Assembly (NCBI GenBank): GCA_019358985.1
Contig: JAHHIJ010000002.1
Coordinates: 186,001 to 250,000 of the forward strand
Reading direction: 5' to 3'
Source of the DNA: Tolypothrix brevis GSE-NOS-MK-07-07A
GTDB taxonomy: Bacteria; Cyanobacteriota; Cyanobacteriia; Cyanobacteriales; Nostocaceae
DNA length: 64,000 nucleotides
The translations under genes were made by a program, and so were the position numbers. The notes under the pieces were generated by a model that ran no database searches, was not told the origin of the DNA, and saw only the letters and a program-made list of their open reading frames with translations. This document shows positions 9,768 to 20,209 of the stretch, one piece after another (position 1 is the stretch's first letter; each line of letters opens with the position of its first letter).

Positions 9768-12700
9768 TTATTGTTCGTCTTCCATCGAATCCCGCGATAG
9801 AGATTCGTAAGTCGGACGTGGAGGAGTGCGACGCGTTCCTTGGTCTGCCATCAAATCAACTTCGACATCCAATGAACTACCATCTGCTTGGGTTTCCACT
9901 TTATGCACCGCTATATCTAACCCCAAGGATTGCAATTCGCGCATCAATACCTTAAACGACTCCGGTGTCCCCGGTCGCGGAATTGACTTGCCCTTAACGA
10001 TCGCATTCAATGCCTCGTTTCTGCCTTGCATATCGTCGGATTTCACTGTCAGCAATTCCTGCAATGTATACGCAGCCCCAAATGCCTCCAGCGCCCATAC
10101 TTCCATTTCCCCAAATCGCTGACCACCTTGTTGTGCCTTACCACCCAACGGTTGCTGTGTCACCAACGAGTATGGACCCGTGGAACGCGCGTGAATCTTA
10201 TCATCCACCAAATGCACCAATTTCAACATATAAGCCACCCCTATAGTCACCGCTCGATCAAAAGGTTCCCCCGTCCGACCGTCATACACCATAATCTTCC
10301 CAGGATTATCCGGGTCATACACCCAGTCCTTACCCGTCTCATCTCGCGCTTCTTGCAACTTCCCATGCACAATCCGCCGCGATTCCTCCGGACCATACAT
10401 CTCATCAAAAGGTGTAATCTTAAACCGCACCCCCAAAGTATGCCCAGCCCAGCCTAACAAACACTCAAACACCTGTCCCACATTCATCCGGCTCGGCACA
10501 CCCAACGGATTCAACACAATATCCACACAAGACCCATCCGGCAAATAAGGCATATCCTCCAACGGCAAAATCCGCGAAACAATCCCCTTATTCCCGTGGC
10601 GCCCAGCCATCTTGTCCCCAACTTGAATCTTCCGCTTCTGTGCCACATACACCCGCACCACCATATTCGCTCCCGGTGGCAACTCGTCGCCCTGTTCCCG
10701 TGTAAACAGCCGCACATCAACCACGCGACCCTTCTCACCATTGGGCACCCGCAACGAATTATCCCGCACATCCCGCGCCTTCTCACCAAAAATTGCCCGC
10801 AGCAACTTCTCTTCCGGTGGTTGGTCAGATTCACCCTTCGGCGTCACCTTCCCTACTAATATATCCCCCGCATCTACCCACGCCCCAATGCGAATAATTC
10901 CCTGCTCATCAAGCGATCGCAGGGCATCTTCCCCTACATTGGGTATTTCCCTAGTGATTTCCTCCGGTCCCAGCTTCGTCTGCCTAGCCTCAATTTCATA
11001 TTTCTCAATGTGAACCGAAGTATAAACATCCTCCTGCACCAACCGCTCAGAAATCAAAATCGCATCCTCGTAGTTGTAGCCCTCCCAAGGCATATAAGCC
11101 ACCACAATATTCTGTCCCAGCGCCAACTCCCCACCCTCAGTCGAAGAGCCATCCGCCAAAACCTGCCCAGCCAACACCCTCTCACCCATCCGCACCAACG
11201 GCTTTTGGTTCAAACAAGTGTCCTGGTTAGAACGTTGATACTTAGAAACCTTATACCTAATCTCCTTAGGCACCCGCGAGTCCACAGTTTTTGACTCTTG
11301 ACTGTTGTAGAGACGTTCCACGGTCACATCTCTACCATCGACTATTGACTCCTGACCTTCGTACAGACGTTCCACGGTAACATCCTTCTTCACCCGGACG
11401 CGAATTTCCGTCGCATCCACATACACCACATCCCCATCAGTCCGCGACACAACCACCATCCCAGAGTCACGAGCCGCCTGTGCTTCCAAACCAGTCCCCA
11501 CCAAAGGACGCTCTGGTTTCAACAATGGCACCGCTTGCCGTTGCATGTTCGACCCCATCAACGCCCGGTTGGCGTCGTCATGTTCCAAAAAGGGAATCAT
11601 CGAAGTCGCCACCGACACAATCTGCACCGGCGAAACCGCTACATAATCCACCTGCTCAGGCGTCGTCGTAGCCCAATCTTGGCGATAGCGCACCGGCACC
11701 GAAGGACCAATAATATACCCATTCTCATCTACCGGGATGTCCCCCGTCGCCGTCCGCAAATCGTCTTCCTCATCAGCCGTCATATATACAGGCTGCACAT
11801 CAAACCGCACCTTGCCATTTTCCACCGGACGAAAAGGCGTTTCTAGAAAACCATATTGATTCACCCGCGCATGAGTCGCCAAAGAACCAATCAAACCCGC
11901 ATTCGGACCCTCCGGTGTCTCAATTGGGCAAATCCGCCCATAATGGGATGGGTGAATATCTCGCACCGCAAAACCCGCCCTTTCCCTAGTTAATCCCCCC
12001 GGACCAAGTGCCGACAAACGCCGTTTGTGGGTCAGTTCCGCCAAAGGATTGGTTTGATCCATAAACTGCGACAACTGCGAAGAACCAAAGAACTCCTTAA
12101 TCGCCGCCACCAAAGGCTTCGGATTCACCAAAGATGCAGGTGTCAAAACCTCCGCATCACTCACCGTCATCCGTTCGCGAATAATCCGCTCCAAACGGTT
12201 TAAACCCACCCGCACCTGGTTTTGCAGCAACTCACCCACACTTCTCACTCGGCGATTTCCCAAGTGGTCGATGTCGTCGGTGTTACCAATGTCAAATTCC
12301 AGATTGATTAAATAATCCACCGCCGCCAAAATATCCACCGAAGTCAACACACGAGTCGTGTCCGGCACCTGCAAACGCAACTTCTTATTCAGTTTGTAGC
12401 GCCCCACCCGACCCAAATCGTAACGCTTGGCATCAAAAAAGCGCGAATCCAGCAACTGTTGTCCGCCCAACACCGTCGGTGGTTCACCCGGACGCAGCTT
12501 ACGATACAACTCCATCAAAGCGTCTTCTTCCGAAAACTGCCCTTCCTTCTCAATGGTTTTCTGGAAATATTCCGGGTGACGCAGCGAATCAAATATTTCA
12601 TTATCCGACAACGAGAGCGCCTTCAACAGCACCTGCGCCGACAACTTACGCGTTTTGTCAATGCGTACCCAAACCAAGTCATTACGGTCAGTTTCAAACT

Positions 12701-13178
12701 TCAGCCACGCCCCCCGGTTAGGGATCAAACTAGCCGAATAAGTGCGGCGTCCATTCTTATCAATTTCCGACTTGTAATATACCCCAGGCGATCGCACGAT
12801 TTGATTAACAATTACCCGTTCGGCGCCATTGATAATAAAAGTACCGCGATCGGTCATCAAAGGCAAATCCCCTATGAAGACTTCTTGCTCCTTAATTTCC
12901 CCAGTTTCTTTATTAATCAACCTTGTCGGCACATACATTTGCACCGCATAGCTACTATCCCGCCGTTTAGCTTCCTCTACACTATATTTAGGCTGCTTAA
13001 GTCTGTAGTTATGACCCAAAAAGTGCAGTTCTAGCTTGCCGGTGTAGTCTGTAATTGGACTAAAGGAGTTAAGTTCTTCTATTAGCCCTTCTTCTAGAAA
13101 CCAGCGAAAGCTTGAACGCTGGATTTCAATCAAGTCGGGTAATAAAAAGGCGGGTTCCATATATGTTTCTTTAGTCAT
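9768..13178 (-). CDS. rpoB: DNA-directed RNA polymerase beta subunit
   Basis: The 1136-residue beta subunit begins [20 protein letters not shown] and carries the conserved rifampicin-region and active-site blocks ([80 protein letters not shown]). Between IRVRV and [20 protein letters not shown] there is an insert of about 40 residues (about 590-635) with an internal duplication of DVTVERLY. At DNA level it consists of two copies of the window's intergenic palindrome plus TTGACTATTGAC-like filler. This is a variable loop in cyanobacterial RpoB, so function should be retained. ATG 13178 overlaps the stop of a doubtful upstream small frame. Confidence 0.98.
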   Translation of the reverse strand: MTKETYMEPAFLLPDLIEIQRSSFRWFLEEGLIEELNSFSPITDYTGKLELHFLGHNYRLKQPKYSVEEAKRRDSSYAVQMYVPTRLINKETGEIKEQEVFIGDLPLMTDRGTFIINGAERVIVNQIVRSPGVYYKSEIDKNGRRTYSASLIPNRGAWLKFETDRNDLVWVRIDKTRKLSAQVLLKALSLSDNEIFDSLRHPEYFQKTIEKEGQFSEEDALMELYRKLRPGEPPTVLGGQQLLDSRFFDAKRYDLGRVGRYKLNKKLRLQVPDTTRVLTSVDILAAVDYLINLEFDIGNTDDIDHLGNRRVRSVGELLQNQVRVGLNRLERIIRERMTVSDAEVLTPASLVNPKPLVAAIKEFFGSSQLSQFMDQTNPLAELTHKRRLSALGPGGLTRERAGFAVRDIHPSHYGRICPIETPEGPNAGLIGSLATHARVNQYGFLETPFRPVENGKVRFDVQPVYMTADEEDDLRTATGDIPVDENGYIIGPSVPVRYRQDWATTTPEQVDYVAVSPVQIVSVATSMIPFLEHDDANRALMGSNMQRQAVPLLKPERPLVGTGLEAQAARDSGMVVVSRTDGDVVYVDATEIRVRVKKDVTVERLYEGQESIVDGRDVTVERLYNSQESKTVDSRVPKEIRYKVSKYQRSNQDTCLNQKPLVRMGERVLAGQVLADGSSTEGGELALGQNIVVAYMPWEGYNYEDAILISERLVQEDVYTSVHIEKYEIEARQTKLGPEEITREIPNVGEDALRSLDEQGIIRIGAWVDAGDILVGKVTPKGESDQPPEEKLLRAIFGEKARDVRDNSLRVPNGEKGRVVDVRLFTREQGDELPPGANMVVRVYVAQKRKIQVGDKMAGRHGNKGIVSRILPLEDMPYLPDGSCVDIVLNPLGVPSRMNVGQVFECLLGWAGHTLGVRFKITPFDEMYGPEESRRIVHGKLQEARDETGKDWVYDPDNPGKIMVYDGRTGEPFDRAVTIGVAYMLKLVHLVDDKIHARSTGPYSLVTQQPLGGKAQQGGQRFGEMEVWALEAFGAAYTLQELLTVKSDDMQGRNEALNAIVKGKSIPRPGTPESFKVLMRELQSLGLDIAVHKVETQADGSSLDVEVDLMADQGTRRTPPRPTYESLSRDSMEDEQ
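11307..11335 (-). repeat. palindromic repeat copy 1 inside rpoB
   Basis: The plus strand starts with GTAGAGACGTTCCACGG and ends ATCTCTAC. This is the same element as the intergenic copy at 41214-41240, with the same asymmetric centre. It encodes RDVTVERLY in frame. Confidence 0.8.
11361..11385 (-). repeat. palindromic repeat copy 2 inside rpoB
   Basis: GTACAGACGTTCCACGG followed by TAACATCC is a second, more degraded copy 25 bp from copy 1 and in the same orientation. It gives the second DVTVERLY in the protein. The DNA between the copies (GACTATTGACTCCTGAC) resembles common intergenic filler in this genome. Confidence 0.75.
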
Positions 13179-13435
13179 GCCTCTACCTTTATCAATTGTG
13201 AATTATCAAGCGTACATTGCACAAGGGCGATCGCACTTGCGTCTTTGCAGGAGAAGGTTATCATCGAAGTGCCCCGATTAAAGTCAATTAGGGGAAAAAT
13301 CCTGCTATTGGGTTGAATCAATTGCAGATGAAAGATATCTTTTGGATTTTTATTTTCTTTCCTCACTTCCACTTCCATATAAAGCGCGTCAATTAGCGCA
13401 CGAGTGCGCTGTACACTATTCTGTCTCTGATACAC
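13175..13435 (-). CDS. doubtful small ORF overlapping the rpoB start
   Basis: This 86-codon frame would start at GTG 13435 and ends in an ATGA overlap with the rpoB start, which is the only argument for it. The product resembles no family I know and no clear ribosome-binding site is visible. The DNA near its end (AATTGTGAATTATCAA) looks like intergenic filler. It may simply be the rpoB leader. If real, it would be translationally coupled to rpoB. Confidence 0.2.
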   Translation of the reverse strand: MYQRQNSVQRTRALIDALYMEVEVRKENKNPKDIFHLQLIQPNSRIFPLIDFNRGTSMITFSCKDASAIALVQCTLDNSQLIKVEA

Positions 13436-13963
13436 GCACAGCCTTTTTCAACTCAGGGTGATGTTTTATTTAAGACTGAAGCAACCTTCGGCTTTTATAA
13501 GCTCTAATCAGTATGGCTTTATCTTGTTGGGTATTAATCACAAGTCAATTAACGGCTAACAATTTTTATAGGTTAAATACAGATCTGCTTTCTTGGTCAA
13601 AATTTTAGCTTCAATGTAGTTGTTTTTGCCGGACGGTCATATATTTTTCGCATCCGCATGTAGAGAGAGGAGGATGGTCAAGTGATGAAGCGTGGAACTT
13701 CAACGAACTAATTTTTAGTTCCTTCCTTAACCATTATGGCGCAAAAAAAACATTTTGGAGGCAATAATATTAGCATATTTTTGCGCTCTTCGATTTTTAT
13801 TTTTCTAGCGATTGATATGAGCCACTGCGTTGCGTATTTTTTCGAGGCACATTTTAGGGGGAAGCTTCCCCCCTAAAGCTCCCTCGATGCGGCAGCGCGT
13901 GTGGCGTTCCCGTATCTTGTGGCTTCATAACTAAGAGAGGATGATGTATCCGGCTCACTTGGT
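13436..13963. other. tatD-rpoB intergenic region
   Basis: About 530 bp without a convincing gene; the rpoB promoter should lie here or in the small frame downstream. A 7-bp stem-loop at 13705-13721 (GAACTAA, three T, TTAGTTC) sits in a larger imperfect inverted repeat. A GC-rich repeat remnant (GGGGGAAGCTTCCCCCC) occurs near 13858-13874, followed by filler common in cyanobacterial spacers. No promoter could be assigned with confidence. Confidence 0.4.
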
Positions 13964-14749
13964 CTAGAGTACTAACCCAAATAGTTTACAGGCATTCTCA
14001 GTAGTTTGAGTAGCGATCGCTTCTAAAGTTTCCCCACGCAAACGAGCTATAGCTTCTGCTACGTAACGCACGTAAGCTGGCTCATTGCGCTTTTCGCCTC
14101 GTTTCGGAACCGGCGCTAGGAAAGGACAATCTGTTTCGATTAACAGGCGATCTGACTTCACTAACACAGCTGATTGTTGAATGTCTATAGCGTTTTTGAA
14201 GGTGACGGTGCCGCTAAAGCTGATATAAAAGCCCAAGTCGAGAAACCATTGAACTTCTTGTGGTTTTCCACCCCAGCAGTGCATGACGCCTCGGATACTG
14301 TCTCCTTTAATATTCCTCCATTTTTGCAAGATGTCTCTTAGTTCTGATGCCGCATTCCGGCAGTGGATAATCACTGGCAAGTTAAGTTGAGAAGCGATCG
14401 CTAATTGAGCTTCAAACACCATCCGTTGCCTGTCGTAGTTATCGGCTTTATAAAAATCCAGCCCCATTTCTCCAATTGCTACCACTTTGGCATCAGAGCT
14501 AGCCAAAGATAATATTTCCTTTTCTGTTTGGCTATCCCATTTATCAGCATCTAAAGGATGCAAGCCTACGGCAAAGCTGATTTCGGGAAACTGGTGAGCG
14601 ATCGTTTGAATGCTGGAAAATTCTGATGGCTCGACGCACGAATGTACTAGACGTACTACACCTGCTTCTTGCCATCGCGATCGCACTGCGGCTAAATCCG
14701 CTTGAAAAAGGTCAAAATTGAGATGAACATGGGTATCAATCAGATGCAT
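13964..14749 (-). CDS. tatD: TatD family metal-dependent hydrolase
   Basis: The 261-residue protein belongs to the TatD family of TIM-barrel, metal-dependent DNases. The HxH metal motif is at residues 7-9 (DTHVHLN), and further ligands are in [18 protein letters not shown] and ETDCPFLAP. An upstream in-frame start would add 14 residues ([14 protein letters not shown]), but ATG 14749 places the metal motif at the usual distance from the N-terminus. The gene lies between rpsT and rpoB on the same strand, an order I recall from other cyanobacteria. A role in DNA repair or quality control is known for the family; the substrate here is unknown. Confidence 0.92.
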   Translation of the reverse strand: MHLIDTHVHLNFDLFQADLAAVRSRWQEAGVVRLVHSCVEPSEFSSIQTIAHQFPEISFAVGLHPLDADKWDSQTEKEILSLASSDAKVVAIGEMGLDFYKADNYDRQRMVFEAQLAIASQLNLPVIIHCRNAASELRDILQKWRNIKGDSIRGVMHCWGGKPQEVQWFLDLGFYISFSGTVTFKNAIDIQQSAVLVKSDRLLIETDCPFLAPVPKRGEKRNEPAYVRYVAEAIARLRGETLEAIATQTTENACKLFGLVL

Positions 14750-14814
14750 CGTTTGTCGTTTGTCCTTCTTCAAAGCATGAGTCCTGATCACTTAGAACTC
14801 ATGACTGTTAAGAG

Positions 14815-15108
14815 TTATGCTGATACGGTAGAGCTTTGTAGTTTTTTCGCCAATTTTGACTTTTTCCTAGCTCCGTTGTTGGGATGAAGTACACCCCGCT
14901 TTACAGCTTTGTCGATTTTGCTGTATGCCTCCGACATTCGATCATCTACTTCTTTCTTTAATTCTGAGCTAGGATTAGCTGCATAGGTTGCTACAGCTAA
15001 AAGGTATTTTTTCATCAGCGTTTTCACCGCTGACTTGTAAGCTTTGTTACGCAAGCGATTGCGTTCTGCGATATTGGCGCGTTTCAGAGAAGATTTTGTA
15101 TTCGCCAC
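14815..15108 (-). CDS. rpsT: 30S ribosomal protein S20
   Basis: This is the 97-residue small-subunit protein S20, a lysine- and alanine-rich helical protein that binds 16S rRNA. The family signature [34 protein letters not shown] is plain. Family members begin MANTKS, so the correct start is GTG 15108, preceded by GGGA at a suitable distance. A longer reading from TTG 15120 would add four atypical residues. It is the first gene of the rpsT-tatD-rpoBC block. Confidence 0.96.
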   Translation of the reverse strand: MANTKSSLKRANIAERNRLRNKAYKSAVKTLMKKYLLAVATYAANPSSELKKEVDDRMSEAYSKIDKAVKRGVLHPNNGARKKSKLAKKLQSSTVSA

Positions 15109-15755
15109 TGTCAATCCCAAAAATACTATTATTTATGTACACACACTACTAGGCTTACTAATATAGCATCTTTATTGCCAATGTTATAATTCGAGGGAAA
15201 AAATATCATAACTAAATTTTGCATTTCTATTTTTATTTTTACCGTAAGCAGAAAAAAATACGTTAACTCACCTCCCTTGGATATGACGACAACTAAAGAA
15301 ATAAGTTAAAATTAGGTACTCCAGCAAATTGGGAGTTCTCGCCACCTGTTACCAAGCAGGACGACCGAAGTGTGAAAAGGTATGGCTATTGGCAAGGATC
15401 TATTGAACGGTTAAAATTCAGTGGTGGAAATGTAGAAACACGATGATAGATATACATTGTGTCTCTACAAAATGTTGACCAATAAATTAGAGAATAGACA
15501 TAAATTATACTCAAGGCTTACCTAAACTCCAAGAAAAAGGCAGGATGTTCAAACAAAACACCTCCCCCGTTTGAGGTTAGTAAAGCATAAGTCGCTATTC
15601 TTAACAACCCAAGTTCGTTTTTCACGTTGGGAGTATCAAAAAAATCCAGGTTAAGCTAGAGAAGAGAATTAGGGTAAGCTTTACGCCTAACTAGGTAAAG
15701 GGCAAAACTGATTCTCGGCGGGAATATTCGTTCATTTTGGCACCCTCCTTACTCC
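15109..15755. other. divergent rpsT/hisD intergenic region
   Basis: This spacer of about 650 bp lies between divergent genes and must hold both promoters. It contains a decayed palindrome at 15432-15468 (GTAGAAACAC to GTGTCTCTAC). The region at about 15325-15400 is less AT-rich and has several short inverted repeats (GAGTTCTCGCC, CACCTGTTACCAAGCAGG), which could reflect a small RNA. I recognise no known RNA family. No coding frame is convincing. Confidence 0.4.
15432..15468. repeat. decayed palindromic repeat
   Basis: The ends GTAGAAACAC and GTGTCTCTAC match the arms of the repeat family with substitutions. The centre is longer and less symmetrical than in other copies. Confidence 0.5.
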
Positions 15756-17057
15756 ATGCTGCGAATTATTACTCAGCAGGCAGATGTCAGAGCAGAACTG
15801 CAACGTATCTGCGATCGCACCCATGATGAACAGGTGCATCACAAAGAAGCAACCGTGCGGGAAGTGTTGCAAGCAGTGAAGCGCCAAGGCGACAAAGCTG
15901 TATTGCATTACACAGCCGAATTTGACCACCAAACCCTCAAACCTGACGAACTGCGCGTTTCCGGTTCCGAACTGGATACGGCTTACCAACAGGTGTCAAA
16001 GGACTTACTAGAGGCAATTCGGCTCGCTAGTCGGCAAATTGAAGCGTTTCATCGTCAGCGAGTACCGAAAAGCTGGGTACATTTTGGCGACGATGATGTA
16101 GTACTGGGTAAGCGCTACACTCCTGTAGACCGAGCGGGATTATATGTTCCTGGTGGTCGAGCGGCTTATCCCAGTACAGTGCTGATGAATGCTATTCCAG
16201 CGAAGGTGGCTAATGTCCCCCGTGTGGTAATTGTAACGCCACCGGGAGCGCACAAAGCGATTAACCCAGCAGTGTTGGTAGCTGCCCAAGAAGCTGGGGT
16301 ACAAGAAATTTATCGTGTCGGAGGCGCCCAGGCGATCGCCGCTTTAGCCTACGGCACAGAAACGATTCCGAAAGTAAATGTGATTACAGGTCCAGGTAAC
16401 ATTTATGTCACCCTAGCGAAAAAACTCGTATACGGTACTGTGGGCATTGATTCTTTAGCAGGACCAAGCGAAGTGCTAATTATTGCCGATGAAACCGCAA
16501 ATCCCGTACATGTGGCGACGGATTTATTAGCACAAGCCGAACACGACCCCATGGCAGCAGCAATATTGTTGACAACGGATACAAGTTTGGCGAAGAACGT
16601 GCAAGTCGCTGTGGAAAGACAGCTAATAGATCACCCTAGAAGAATAGATACAGAAAAAGCGATCGCTCACTATGGCTTAATCGTCGTTGTGGAATCTCTG
16701 GAAGCCGCAGCTCAATTCTCGAATGAATTTGCCCCGGAACACCTAGAATTACAAGTGGAAGATCCTTGGGCATTAATTCAACATATTCGCCATGCAGGGG
16801 CAATCTTCTTAGGGCATTTTACACCAGAAGCTGTGGGAGACTATTTAGCCGGACCAAATCACACTTTGCCTACTTCTGGGGCTGCTCATTATGCTTCGGC
16901 ATTGGGTGTGGAAACTTTCTTGAAACATTCAAGTATCATCCAATACTCAGAAACCGCCCTGAAAAAAGTGGCTAGCGCAATTGACTTACTAGCGACAGCG
17001 GAAGGCTTGCCTTCTCATGCTGATTCAGTTAGACGCCGAGTTCAACAAGACGAATAA
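15756..17057 (+). CDS. hisD: histidinol dehydrogenase
   Basis: The 433-residue enzyme performs the last two oxidations of histidine synthesis, L-histidinol to L-histidine, with NAD and zinc. Recognisable blocks are GLYVPGGRAAYPSTVLMNAIPAKVA, YRVGGAQAIAALAYGTETIP, GPGNIYVTLAKK, AEHDPMAAAILLT, FAPEHLEL (catalytic Glu-His pair) and GAIFLGHFTPEAVGDYLAGPNHTLPTSG. Length and start are normal; CCCTCCTT lies upstream rather than a purine-rich ribosome-binding site. No other histidine gene is adjacent, as is usual for the scattered his genes of cyanobacteria. Confidence 0.97.
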   Translation: MLRIITQQADVRAELQRICDRTHDEQVHHKEATVREVLQAVKRQGDKAVLHYTAEFDHQTLKPDELRVSGSELDTAYQQVSKDLLEAIRLASRQIEAFHRQRVPKSWVHFGDDDVVLGKRYTPVDRAGLYVPGGRAAYPSTVLMNAIPAKVANVPRVVIVTPPGAHKAINPAVLVAAQEAGVQEIYRVGGAQAIAALAYGTETIPKVNVITGPGNIYVTLAKKLVYGTVGIDSLAGPSEVLIIADETANPVHVATDLLAQAEHDPMAAAILLTTDTSLAKNVQVAVERQLIDHPRRIDTEKAIAHYGLIVVVESLEAAAQFSNEFAPEHLELQVEDPWALIQHIRHAGAIFLGHFTPEAVGDYLAGPNHTLPTSGAAHYASALGVETFLKHSSIIQYSETALKKVASAIDLLATAEGLPSHADSVRRRVQQDE

Positions 17058-17149
17058 TTACAAATTCTTAATTTTTTCTTAAACTTTTGACAAAAGTTAC
17101 CTAGTGGCTACAAACTAAAAGTTTGAACGGCGATCGCAACCCAGATGTT

Positions 17150-17172
17150 ACAACGGAGGGCAACCTCCGAAG
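17150..17172. other. small hairpin between hisD and the usp gene
   Basis: GGAGG followed by GCAA and CCTCC forms a short GC-rich hairpin within the 216-bp spacer. No T run follows, so it is not a standard terminator. It could belong to a leader of the downstream stress gene. Confidence 0.3.
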
Positions 17173-17273
17173 TACAGATCAAAGATGCTATTAAGCAGGG
17201 CGTAGCTTCCACGACAAAGGCACGTCCTTAGCTACTGTGTTGGTATAACCGCCAACACATAAAGCAGGTAATA

Positions 17274-17732
17274 ATGTCAAATGTCTACGTTGAGGAAACT
17301 ACACCGGTGCTAAATACTATTTTGGTAGCTCTGGACGGTTCAGAAATTGCAGAACGTGAAATTCAGACTTTACAGGAATTGGTGCTGCTAAAAGAAAGCA
17401 AAATAATTCTCTGTCATGTATTTCCCACCCCAGAGTCGGAAATGGAACTATCCGCAGATCGTCCTCAAGGAGAGTCACCAACACTTTCTTATTTTCATGT
17501 CGAAAAACAACTGCAATCCTACCAGGAACAGTTGCCAGTCAACAGTGAATTAGAATTAGTAACTGGTGATCCGGCAGAAGAGATTATTCGTCTTGCCAAT
17601 ATTTACCAAGCTGACTTGATTATTATTGGCTGTCGCGGGTTAACTGGGATGAAGCGAATTGTTCAGGGTTCAGTTAGTAGTCAAGTGGTGGAAGAGTCCC
17701 CTTGTTCAGTATTGGTGGTAAAGCCGAATTAA
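17274..17732 (+). CDS. universal stress protein, UspA family
   Basis: A 152-residue single Usp domain. It shows the N-terminal LNTILVALDGSEIAE strand-loop and the C-terminal nucleotide-binding motif GxxG-9x-GS (GCRGLTGMKRIVQGSVSS), followed by VVEESPCSVLVVKP. The intact glycine motif suggests the ATP-binding subclass. It is a cytoplasmic stress-response protein. ATG 17274 follows GCAGGTAATA, a weak ribosome-binding site. The gene stands alone, with a decayed Uma2 gene 30 bp downstream. Confidence 0.93.
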   Translation: MSNVYVEETTPVLNTILVALDGSEIAEREIQTLQELVLLKESKIILCHVFPTPESEMELSADRPQGESPTLSYFHVEKQLQSYQEQLPVNSELELVTGDPAEEIIRLANIYQADLIIIGCRGLTGMKRIVQGSVSSQVVEESPCSVLVVKPN

Positions 17733-17762
17733 AATCAGGTAACGGCAAATGAGATAATGCCA

Positions 17763-18414
17763 TGACTACAACTCCAGCAGTCACTAAACGACTTACCTTT
17801 GAAGAGTATCTAGCTTATTATGATGGTAGTGATAAACGTTACGAATTAGTTGATGGAGAACTAATTCCCATGAGTCTGGGAAGTGGGCAACATGGGGGGT
17901 AAGTAGTCAGACAGAATTAATTACACAATGACTGTAAATATTTTTGTCCAACTACTTAACAGAATTTATCAATGTTTGCTTTCGTGAAGAAATTATCCGA
18001 TTAAAGTTAGACTGGACATCTAAACAAATGCTTGTCGGTGTTCGTTCTCCTCGCGCTGGCAGATGAGATACATCGAGAATTCCCGATGTAGCTGTGCTTT
18101 CATTATCCCAATGGCGAGAATTGAGAAACCGAGAAGCAGTGATTGAACTTAATGAACCACCTCCCTTACTCGTGGTGGAAGTTGTGAGCGAGTCTACAAA
18201 AACCGTAGATTATCGAGCCAAGCGAGTTGAGTATAATATTTTAAATATTCCAGAGTATTGGATTGTCGATTTATTAAGTAACAAAGTAACTGTTTTCACA
18301 TTAATTGAAGAATTATACGAACCAGCAGAATTTGTTGGTAGCGATCGCATTCAATCTCAAATCTTTCCAGAATTAAAATTAACAGTTGAGCAAGTTTTAA
18401 CAGCCCAAGATTAG
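17763..18414 (+). pseudogene. broken Uma2-family endonuclease gene
   Basis: The start [20 protein letters not shown], then [12 protein letters not shown], is the N-terminus of a Uma2 (DUF820, PD-(D/E)XK) protein. Near 17897 the frame breaks, and stops follow in all useful frames. The C-terminal part is open again from about 18090 (RNREAVIELNEPPPLLVVEVVSESTKTVDYRAKRVEYNILNIPEYWIVDLL), including the catalytic-region VVEVVS and the YNILNIPEYWIVD block. At least one frameshift and one internal stop are needed to explain this, so the gene is inactive. Two intact relatives lie at 25779 and 41269. Confidence 0.85.
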
Positions 18415-18477
18415 AGAACAGATTTCAAGACTTATTGCTTATTGCCCAACGACGCGCATTCGTGGCTAAACAAACGA

Positions 18478-18495
18478 AGTCCACCTTCGTGGACT
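18478..18495. repeat. second palindrome family, copy near 18.5 kb
   Basis: AGTCCACCTTCGTGGACT is preceded by AAACAAACGA. Similar AGTCC-n-GGACT palindromes next to ACAAACAAAGT occur at 36264-36281, 58400-58417 and 63854-63871. Confidence 0.6.
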
Positions 18496-18612
18496 AATAG
18501 ACATAAAGGAAGATTTTACCATACACATAGTGCGACAAAAATCAGCATCCTTGCGCTGTTATTCCCTTATTTTTAAATATGGGGTTTATGAGTCCCATTT
18601 CCCCTTTCCCCT

Positions 18613-19443
18613 TTACCCCTCTTTCTCATTTTGTTGTTCCAGCCAAGTTATCAAATCTCCCACCTCAGAGAAATCTAACAAAGCCTCACTTAAATCTTCC
18701 AAGCGATGGGTGGTAAGCTGGCGAATACGTCCTTGTAAATCAGCGTCGAGTGTAGCGAACAACCGTGTCAGTAGACGCATAGTCATTACTAACGCCTCTT
18801 CTTGTCTTCCCTCTTCTAAAATTTCTTGGAAAATGACTGACTCACGCATAATTCCTTCTGTGATAAGATTAACAATCAAATTCTTGCTAAATCGTAAACC
18901 AGCTAGTAGCTGAGTACAAGTCACAATTTCCCGACGTTGTTGTGATTCTTCTATGTTATTCAACTTTTGGGCTACCCGACTGAGCAATTGTGTAGAATTC
19001 TCCGCAGCACACAGGGATGCAAAAGGTAGCAGTGCGGGTTCCTGTAACAATGGTTCTGGGGATTGCTCCCACATACGAATGACTTGATACCCATGTCTGG
19101 TAGATTCCAGTTGGAATTCATTCTCAAAGACAGCTGTATTAGTTGTTGCTTTCAACCATATCAGCACTTGAGTTACTGGTAATCCATATTGCCAATGCAA
19201 TCGCACCCAATAATTTAACATTCGCAACGGCATAGATTTGCCAGTAGGCACTTGAACTTGAAATTCTAAATGCAAAATTTGCTTTTGGGTGCGTAAAAAT
19301 GTTACAGAATCAGCACGAATTGGCTCAAGACTCAACTCAGTTTTTAAGACTTCTACCTTAGTTGTAGATTCTCCCAATAACCAATTAGCAAATTGCTGGG
19401 GATATTTTTCTGCTAAATATTTACACAAGTTGTCAAATTGCAT
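18613..19443 (-). CDS. Rpn-family PD-(D/E)XK nuclease-like protein with DUF4351 C-terminus
   Basis: The 276-residue protein matches the family formerly called putative transposases and now Rpn (recombination-promoting nuclease) proteins, which is greatly expanded in cyanobacteria. The nuclease core lies at residues about 25-110, with ADSV and LHLEFQVQ supplying the likely acidic residues. The C-terminal DUF4351-like segment is LLTRLFATLDADLQGRIRQLTTHRLEDLSEALLDF. The start is ATG 19443; the alternative TTG two codons earlier is less likely. The gene stands alone in a region with a Uma2 pseudogene, a typical accessory setting. Substrate and biological role are unknown. Confidence 0.85.
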   Translation of the reverse strand: MQFDNLCKYLAEKYPQQFANWLLGESTTKVEVLKTELSLEPIRADSVTFLRTQKQILHLEFQVQVPTGKSMPLRMLNYWVRLHWQYGLPVTQVLIWLKATTNTAVFENEFQLESTRHGYQVIRMWEQSPEPLLQEPALLPFASLCAAENSTQLLSRVAQKLNNIEESQQRREIVTCTQLLAGLRFSKNLIVNLITEGIMRESVIFQEILEEGRQEEALVMTMRLLTRLFATLDADLQGRIRQLTTHRLEDLSEALLDFSEVGDLITWLEQQNEKEG

Positions 19444-19559
19444 TCCCAATCAAGGATTTAAAAAATCTAAATGGTCACCGCTTATTAAACGTAATTCTTT
19501 TTGCGTACCTTGATTTGCGTCTTTGCTACGAGTGCAATCTGCTTATTATCTGTCTGGAC

Positions 19560-19946
19560 TCACCCCTTTTGAGTCGTTAAAAAGGTTCGCAAGCTCAACA
19601 AACTCAAGCTTTGCCCCAAATTCAACGGCAAAATTGATATTCCTTCCAAGCGAGATTGTACCCAACCTTCACCCCAGTACCACTCATGGAAGCCGTCGAT
19701 ACCTTGACTGAGTAGTAAGCGCAAACAGTTGGGTTTTGCTACGTCCACTTGATGATGAATCTTAACTAGTCCAATTGAGCTAGTAAATTGAAATCCTGAA
19801 TGTAATTCTTCTGGCATTCCGGGGGAAAAACCTTGCCCGATGAGCCATTTTTCTTGTTGCACAGGACGCAGCAGACTGTCTTTGATTGTAGCTGCTGAGG
19901 CTTGAACTTCTATACGTAGTTGACTTTGTTGAAAATTACCGAGCAT
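19560..19946 (-). CDS. conserved small cyanobacterial protein, possible SRPBCC-like fold
   Basis: The 128-residue protein starting at ATG 19946 (MLGNFQQSQLRIEVQASAATIKDSLLRPVQQEKWLIGQGFSPGMP) has alternating beta-like stretches and a Trp-rich segment (FHEWYWGEGWVQS). This is compatible with a lipid-binding START/SRPBCC-like domain. That is a weak structural impression, not a family match. A longer reading from 19994 would add 16 residues, which I consider unlikely. It is divergent from hslO. Confidence 0.6.
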   Translation of the reverse strand: MLGNFQQSQLRIEVQASAATIKDSLLRPVQQEKWLIGQGFSPGMPEELHSGFQFTSSIGLVKIHHQVDVAKPNCLRLLLSQGIDGFHEWYWGEGWVQSRLEGISILPLNLGQSLSLLSLRTFLTTQKG

Positions 19947-20209
19947 TTTGGCAGAGCGATCGCATTTTCTTTTAGTATGACAAATGTGGTTCATTAGATA
20001 CGGGCTTGTTCAAAGGAAAATGGAAATTTCATTACACTACGCCCAGGATGAAATATTTGTTCAAAATTCCCTACTCCCTACAAGCACAGGATTGCCCCTC
20101 GTTTTCATACGGATATCCTTAACCATTATTGCTTTGTTTGGTTACTTTTCTCCGAGCTTCTGAACTTAAAATAGAAAAAGTTAACTTGTTAAGAAATGTA
20201 AGGTTATTC

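Noticed and set aside
12459-13034. 191-codon frame opposite rpoB
   Set aside because: Antisense shadow of rpoB; composition is atypical for a protein and the opposite frame is strongly conserved.
15325-15400. Known cyanobacterial small RNA (Yfr type)
   Set aside because: Several inverted repeats are visible, but the Yfr1 core and other signatures I know are absent.
18094-18414. Independent 106-residue protein
   Set aside because: It is the C-terminal half of the broken Uma2 gene that starts at 17763, not a separate gene.
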